Shown here: positions 34,445 through 39,484 of the stretch, piece after piece
How the letters are laid out: each line of letters opens with the position of its first letter
How positions within the stretch are numbered: position 1 is the first letter of the stretch
Origin: Bacteroidales bacterium
GTDB lineage: Bacteria > Bacteroidota > Bacteroidia > Bacteroidales > UBA932
DNA length: 39,484 bases
NCBI GenBank assembly: GCA_028686425.1
Contig: JAQUBZ010000010.1
Span: forward strand, 1 to 39,484
Direction of reading: 5' to 3'
Translations under genes and position numbers: made by a program
Notes under the pieces: generated by a model
Seen by the model: only the letters and a program-made list of their open reading frames with translations
The model's database searches: none
Told to the model about the DNA's origin: nothing

Positions 34445-36772
34445 ATGATTATTCGGTGCAAATCTTTTGTCCTTTTTTGCCTTGTTCTTGTTCCTGTTTG
34501 TCTCTTTGGACAGGGAAGTGACAGAGTAATACAGGTTGGCGGGGTTGTTGTCCTTAATAGTGATTACCCTGTAGGTGATGCAATGGTAACTGTCGTATCG
34601 TCCAATGGGCGTTATTCTTCTCACTCCATGACGGACGCATCAGGTAAGTTTATAATTACAATGGCTCTTCCGATGGATGACATCACAATTGACAATTCTT
34701 TTGATATTACTATACAAAGAGTTGGTATTAAAGAGTTTAATAAGACAATCTCTGTCGGGACAAGAAATATCATCAATCTCGGATTGATTAAAGTAACAGC
34801 TTTGGAGCTTGAGGCTTCGTTTTCTACAGCAGAGTCTCATATCATTTCCACACCGGATGGTTACAAATACGATGTTCTCTCAGATTCTCTTGCTCAATCA
34901 AAAAAAATCAATCACCTTATTACCAAGCTTCCGTTCATGGAACTTGGAATGGATAACATCCCCAGATACTTTGGCGTGACATCCAATATCCTTTATCTTG
35001 TAAATGGCAAACAATCACAAGAACTGAATAATAACAATGTGATGAGACAGCTTAGTGGGTTGAATATCAAGAGTATAGAAATGATACTTAATCCTCCTGC
35101 CGGTTATATTCGTTACGATGCGGTCATAGACGTAAAGACAAATAAATTTTCACTTTTTGATGGAATGTTACTGACACCATCAACTTCCGTTCACGCATCT
35201 TATTCTGATATGTCTGTTTCTCCATCAGTCAATATTGTATCCAATAAGCATAGACTTACATTTGATGTATCAGGTAATTACAGTCATTCATTTCCAATTG
35301 CTCCTCTTTCCGACAGCGTTTCGATAATGAATGATAATGGAAGTATCCTTTCTCGAAGTGTAAAGAATTCATCATCCGTAACTGACGATTATTCAGGTAA
35401 TTTGGCAATTAAATATAAGATTGACAAGACTAATAGTCTATCAACTTATTTTAATATCGCCAATTACTATGTGTGGTCTGATGCAGGTCATTTATTCTTT
35501 GAAAATGGCAGAGAAACATCATCATCTATTTATTCTGAAAATAAAAATCGCTCAATTGCTGCAGGGGCAAACTATACAAATGGTGAATTCGGCGGCAAGT
35601 CATTCGAAGCTACATATGATTTTTCTCACGAATTATCTTCAAACATGCAGAGAACGAGCTTCGGAAATTCATATACTATTCTGACACGCCAAGATATCGG
35701 AGGGAAATCAATGAGACACTCACTTAACCTTAATCAAATGATTCCTCTCAAAAATCGACAATCAATTGCTTTCGGAGCAAATGCCGATCTAAACAAAAAA
35801 TATAACACAATACTTGACTTCGTGTATAATTCGACGACGGAAGTCTGGGAAGACTTACCGGATAATTGCTCTAATAATGAAAATATCCTCATTACAGGAA
35901 ATATCTTCACGACATACACTTTTCGAATCAAGAGATCGTCGTTATCTTTTCAGGGTTATCTCTCGTATTATCACAATGGATATAAAGACAATGACCGGAC
36001 AGTTTCGTACACCAGATTCAACTTTCTTCCGCAGATTAAATACACTTGCATATTTGGAAAAGGTAATATTCTTAATATCAATTATGTGAGGAGTGTTATG
36101 GCACCAGTTCCGAGTATGCTTAATCCGGCAAAAATCAGTATTGATCCGTCTACTAGTTTCGTCGGCAATCCAGAACTTGATCAGGAGATTAAGAACAGAC
36201 TTACTGCTTCCATAAATACAAGAATCAAAAAGCATATGTTTAACATATCTGCTATTGCAGAGTATAATTCCAATATTATTGAACGTATTTCCACAGTTTC
36301 TGAGAATGATATAATTACGATGACCTATCAAAATTTGTCCGATTTGTGGAAATTATCTCTGAGAACCAGTTATAATTATAAGCCTGTCAATAAGATTGAT
36401 ATAAATTTAGTCTTAAATGGCTCTTATCTGATATTTCCACAGCGCACTCTTCTTACATACAATTCATCAGCAATGATTACATATAGAGCATGTGATTATA
36501 TTAGAATAAGATGCGGCATATCATATAGCCCATTGTTTGTCAGATCTCAGAGCTCAAAACTACATAATATGTTGATGTCATCAGTTACTCTTGCCGGAAA
36601 TTCAAAGAATCAAAAATTGAATTATGAGTTGGTGATAACTCCTGCTTTATTAATCAATAAGAATAGGGAAACTCTTACTGTCGATGATAAAATAATATCA
36701 TCAGTATCTCAAATGAGCGGTCTTTCTGCCATATTTAAACTATCTTATACAATAGGAGATATTACAAAATAG
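34445..36772 (+). CDS. Outer-membrane beta-barrel protein with carboxypeptidase-regulatory domain
   Basis: 775 residues from the ATG at 34445; a TTG at 34436 is an alternative start. Signal peptide MIIRCKSFVLFCLVLVPVCLFGQG. A CarboxypepD_reg-like domain at about 30-120 (GVVVLNSDYPVGDAMVTVVS, TDASGKFIITM) is followed by a plug-like domain at about 130-240 (LPFMELGMDNIPRYFG, SNILYLVNGKQSQELN, GLNIKSIEMILNPPAGYIRYDAVIDV). The rest is a roughly 530-residue barrel of the OMP_b-brl_3 type. The last strand, SGLSAIFKLSYTIGDITK, lacks a terminal Phe. Such proteins are TonB-receptor relatives. A two-gene unit with the secreted ferredoxin-like protein is suggested by 18-base spacing and a shared promoter. 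Composition is AT-rich: 21 GC in 60 bases at 35341-35400. Confidence 0.85.
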   Translation: MIIRCKSFVLFCLVLVPVCLFGQGSDRVIQVGGVVVLNSDYPVGDAMVTVVSSNGRYSSHSMTDASGKFIITMALPMDDITIDNSFDITIQRVGIKEFNKTISVGTRNIINLGLIKVTALELEASFSTAESHIISTPDGYKYDVLSDSLAQSKKINHLITKLPFMELGMDNIPRYFGVTSNILYLVNGKQSQELNNNNVMRQLSGLNIKSIEMILNPPAGYIRYDAVIDVKTNKFSLFDGMLLTPSTSVHASYSDMSVSPSVNIVSNKHRLTFDVSGNYSHSFPIAPLSDSVSIMNDNGSILSRSVKNSSSVTDDYSGNLAIKYKIDKTNSLSTYFNIANYYVWSDAGHLFFENGRETSSSIYSENKNRSIAAGANYTNGEFGGKSFEATYDFSHELSSNMQRTSFGNSYTILTRQDIGGKSMRHSLNLNQMIPLKNRQSIAFGANADLNKKYNTILDFVYNSTTEVWEDLPDNCSNNENILITGNIFTTYTFRIKRSSLSFQGYLSYYHNGYKDNDRTVSYTRFNFLPQIKYTCIFGKGNILNINYVRSVMAPVPSMLNPAKISIDPSTSFVGNPELDQEIKNRLTASINTRIKKHMFNISAIAEYNSNIIERISTVSENDIITMTYQNLSDLWKLSLRTSYNYKPVNKIDINLVLNGSYLIFPQRTLLTYNSSAMITYRACDYIRIRCGISYSPLFVRSQSSKLHNMLMSSVTLAGNSKNQKLNYELVITPALLINKNRETLTVDDKIISSVSQMSGLSAIFKLSYTIGDITK

Positions 36773-36794
36773 TTCTATTTTCAGGGGATAATTG

Positions 36795-36825
36795 TTTGCG
36801 CTCTGGTGGTTTTTTGTTATTTTTG
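36795..36825 (+). promoter_or_regulatory. Textbook Bacteroidota promoter for the patatin gene
   Basis: TTTG (36795-36798), exactly 19 bases, then TATTTTTG (36818-36825), 29 bases before the ATG at 36855. Confidence 0.8.
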
Positions 36826-36854
36826 AAAGATATTTTTAGCATGAATCGGATATT

Positions 36855-39317
36855 ATGAAAAACCATTTCTCCACAATCGTACTTGCAGCAGTAATGCTTT
36901 GTTTTGCAGGTACATTAGTTGCATCTGCACAAAACTCGCTTCCCGACTCACTCACCCATAACAGACAGAGGCCCAAGATAGGAATTACATTTGCCGGAGG
37001 TGGCGCAAAAGGGGCGGCTCATATCGGGGTGCTCAAAGTCCTTGAAGAGGTGGGAATACCGATTGACTACATCACCGGAACAAGCATGGGCTCAATCATC
37101 GGCGCTCTCTATTCTCTCGGATATTCGGCCAATCAGATGGATACAATTATAAGCGGAATGGATTGGAGTCTCTATATGTCTGATCGTATGGATCGTAGCG
37201 GAGTCAATTCGGTAGAGAAAGAGAATCAGGGAAAATATCTTTTATCCATACCCTTTAATACGGGCGGGTTGCACGGCGAGCTTGATAATCAAAATCAACG
37301 CGAGAAGAAGCGCTCTTTCAAGAGTTCTCTTCCAGGAGGATTTATTTCGGGAAGCAATATTCTGAATTTGTTTAACTGCCTGAGTGTAGGGTATCAGGAC
37401 TCCATGGATTTCAATGATCTGCCAATTCCTTATGCCTGTGTCGCATCCGATATGACATCCGGACGTCCGGTAGTGCTTCGCAGCGGGCGCTTGCCTGAAG
37501 CAATCCGTTCATCTATGGCTATTCCGGGAGTATTCGCCCCTGTAAAATATAATGATATGGTGTTGGTCGATGGAGGGATGTTCAATAATTTTCCGGTGGA
37601 TGTGTGTGCAGAAATGGGGGCAGATATAATAATAGGTGTGGAAGTGACCAAGGACCCTGTAAATGAGGCTCAATATATCAATTCGCTTCCCGAATTGCTC
37701 GGACGTCTGTTTGCAATTATCACCCAGCAGGGGACTGCTCAAAATAGGGAAAGATGCACGATATACCTGCGCCCGGATATATCGGGGTTCGGTACATTGA
37801 GTTTTGACAGTGAAAGTGTCAAAACCATCATTCAGCGGGGATATGAGGCTGCCGATAAGGATAGAGAGCTGTTTGTGGCTCTCCGCCGTGAACTCGACAA
37901 ATTAGATGCGCCTGCCCGAACCGAGTACAAGCATATTCCGGCTAAAAATATAAGTCCTTTTTCAAGCCAGGTTATCGAGTTGTCGAGTGTTGCATTTGAG
38001 GGAGCAGATCCGCGCGATGCCCGCTGGCTGATGCGCAAGTCAGGATTGGAGAATGCCCGTTTTGTGAATGGAAAGGATTTGGAGAGGGCAATGTCAATCT
38101 GTTACGGTACAAATGCCTTTAAAACAATTAATTATTATCTTACAGAAGGTGAGACTGTGGATGGCAGGTATGACCTTGTAATCAAAACCACTCCTTCCGA
38201 GCCTCATGTCTTCGGACTTGGATTCCGGGTTGATTCACAGGAAGCAGCAGCCATATTGCTGAGATTCGGTCTGAATCAATACAAATTGTCGGGATTCAAA
38301 CAGGATTATACTGCACGCCTGAGTTATAATCCGTGGGTGAATGCAACACTTTCGTATGTACCGAGAGTGTTCCCAAGCATCAATCTTGCATTGAATTTCA
38401 GACGTTCAGAGTCGATTATCACCCTTCTGGGAGACAAGAGCATGAGCGCGGCATTTAATAAATACAACGCTGAATTGTATTTGTCTCAATACCATTTTAG
38501 AAATGTCACTATTGCTTCAGGTGTCAAACTTGATGCCTTCCGCTATTCAAGTTTCATGACAAAAATGGAAGAATCAATACCTGCAGGAAGCAATAATCTG
38601 CTTGAAACGGCAATGTATGCCGGAGGTAATTACCGGCTGACCAAAAGTGATGCTTCAGGATATGACGATACTATTGATGACACTCCCGATATGGGTGAAC
38701 AATACAATACTTCAGCTTTGGGATTGTTTGCCAGATTTAAATACGACAATCTTGACCGCAATTATTTTGCAACCAGAGGAGTCCGATTTTCGACCAATCT
38801 TGATTGGAGATTCAAGGCTTTAGGTCTGACATCCCATTCCGGAAGTGCTCAATTGGGCTTTGAGTCATATATTCCGATAGGAGGAAGGTTTGTGATTGTT
38901 CCACAGTTTTATGGCAGAACCTTATTTGGAACTTACAAATATGCATATTGCAATTTCATGGGAGGTGCCTTTGCGGGACGTTACTACGAACAACAATTAC
39001 CGTTTATCGGTATCAACAAGCCGGAGCTTATGCAGCAGACTGTTGCAATAGCAAGAGCTGATTTCAGGTTGAATATTATAGGAAAACACTATCTTTCCGG
39101 AATTTTCAATTATTGCAGAGAAACTCCCGGATTTGAAGACTATTTCATAACCGAGGCGGCAGCCGATTGGTATGGAGCCGGGCTCGAATACTCATACAAT
39201 TCTATGTTCGGGCCGTTGAGCCTTGACATTCACTGGTCAAATATAGGACGAGATATAGTTGAAAAGCCGTTTTTAAACAGACTTGGAATATATATCAATC
39301 TGGGTTACAACTTCTAA
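36855..39317 (+). CDS. PlpD-like patatin phospholipase with outer-membrane barrel
   Basis: 820 residues. Signal peptide MKNHFSTIVLAAVMLCFAGTLVASAQ. Patatin domain at about 40-350 with glycine-rich oxyanion motif GGGAKGAAHIGVL, nucleophile S77 in GTSMGS and D239 in LVDGGMFNNFPV; both catalytic residues are intact. A POTRA-like region follows at about 375-440 (VIELSSVAFEGADPRDARWL). The C-terminal BamA/Omp85-type barrel runs from about 450 to 820 and ends in LGIYINLGYNF with terminal Phe. This single-chain lipase-POTRA-barrel layout matches type Vd autotransporters such as PlpD, which display a phospholipase A1 at the cell surface. In Bacteroidota the domain may stay attached. No terminator is seen directly after the stop; the downstream GC-rich hairpins may serve. 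Confidence 0.92.
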   Translation: MKNHFSTIVLAAVMLCFAGTLVASAQNSLPDSLTHNRQRPKIGITFAGGGAKGAAHIGVLKVLEEVGIPIDYITGTSMGSIIGALYSLGYSANQMDTIISGMDWSLYMSDRMDRSGVNSVEKENQGKYLLSIPFNTGGLHGELDNQNQREKKRSFKSSLPGGFISGSNILNLFNCLSVGYQDSMDFNDLPIPYACVASDMTSGRPVVLRSGRLPEAIRSSMAIPGVFAPVKYNDMVLVDGGMFNNFPVDVCAEMGADIIIGVEVTKDPVNEAQYINSLPELLGRLFAIITQQGTAQNRERCTIYLRPDISGFGTLSFDSESVKTIIQRGYEAADKDRELFVALRRELDKLDAPARTEYKHIPAKNISPFSSQVIELSSVAFEGADPRDARWLMRKSGLENARFVNGKDLERAMSICYGTNAFKTINYYLTEGETVDGRYDLVIKTTPSEPHVFGLGFRVDSQEAAAILLRFGLNQYKLSGFKQDYTARLSYNPWVNATLSYVPRVFPSINLALNFRRSESIITLLGDKSMSAAFNKYNAELYLSQYHFRNVTIASGVKLDAFRYSSFMTKMEESIPAGSNNLLETAMYAGGNYRLTKSDASGYDDTIDDTPDMGEQYNTSALGLFARFKYDNLDRNYFATRGVRFSTNLDWRFKALGLTSHSGSAQLGFESYIPIGGRFVIVPQFYGRTLFGTYKYAYCNFMGGAFAGRYYEQQLPFIGINKPELMQQTVAIARADFRLNIIGKHYLSGIFNYCRETPGFEDYFITEAAADWYGAGLEYSYNSMFGPLSLDIHWSNIGRDIVEKPFLNRLGIYINLGYNF

Positions 39318-39368
39318 AGCAACCATTATATTAATTCTATCCTAAATATTACAATAATTGCAATGGAC

Positions 39369-39475
39369 CTTCCCGCATCAGAGGACCGCACGGAGGCCGT
39401 GTGTTCAAGAGTAACGCAGAACACGGCAAGGCCGGGAGTGCGTGAACCTTCCCCCCAAGGGGGAATTTAAAGGGG
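39369..39475. other. GC-rich intergenic element with nested hairpins
   Basis: Following an AT-rich spacer, the terminal region contains GGCCGTGTGTTC (39395-39406), which pairs with GAACACGGC (39419-39427) allowing a small bulge. A second hairpin, TTCCCCC / GGGGGAA, lies at 39449-39465, and G-rich words follow. The text CCTTCCCGCA at 39369 echoes the later CCTTCCCCCC. No ORF is seen. It may be a chromosomal intergenic repeat or a structured transcript end; the window stops too soon to tell. Confidence 0.45.
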
Positions 39476-39484
39476 GTCAAAAAA

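Overview
This is a chromosomal segment of a Bacteroidales (Bacteroidota) bacterium. The lineage call rests on seen features. There are TonB-type outer-membrane barrels and many signal-peptidase-II lipoproteins. BspA-like LRR repeats sit behind a DUF4988/PL29-type N-terminus, and a DUF4251 lipoprotein and a family-typical GyrB are present. Promoters follow the Bacteroidota TTTG-N19-TAnnTTTG pattern, and Shine-Dalgarno sequences are largely absent. Family level cannot be fixed. An alpha-oxoamine synthase resembling cysteate/serine acyltransferases would suit a sulfonolipid- or sphingolipid-making lineage (Rikenellaceae or Odoribacteraceae are guesses).

Left part (1-9050), accessory: the 3' end of a long surface protein with collagen-like and LRR repeats is followed by an unlisted small gene for a double-glycine leader peptide. 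Next come a divergent uptake locus (TonB receptor plus TM1266-type small regulator on the minus strand; lipoprotein-permease-ATPase ABC importer on the plus strand), a lipoprotein with duplicated lipocalin-like units, and a second double-glycine peptide. The two peptides are paralogues sharing the spacing C-x8-C-x8-C-x-W-E. The first appears to have lost its fourth-cysteine tail to an in-frame stop. This is the most novel material in the window.

Middle (9050-22100): an FtsX/MacB-type ABC efflux pair faces a sigma-54 response regulator and a soluble kinase. A candidate sigma-54 promoter lies in front of the transporter, suggesting a closed regulatory loop. A possible 29-residue protein with its own terminator follows. 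Then come a DUF4251/DUF2207/LemA envelope operon, a TMEM43 homologue, XerD, a small outer-membrane barrel, endonuclease III and FtsE.

Right part (22100-39484), mostly core: a large TPR protein with a plug-less outer-membrane barrel, gyrB, an alpha-oxoamine synthase/SDR lipid pair, a secreted esterase, a 7TM-HD phosphodiesterase (PgpH-like) and a PlpD-like patatin/barrel protein. Between the last two lies an AT-rich two-gene insertion with its own textbook promoter. It encodes a Sec-exported, ferredoxin-like cysteine protein and a carboxypeptidase-regulatory/TonB-like barrel. The window ends in a GC-rich, hairpin-rich intergenic element.
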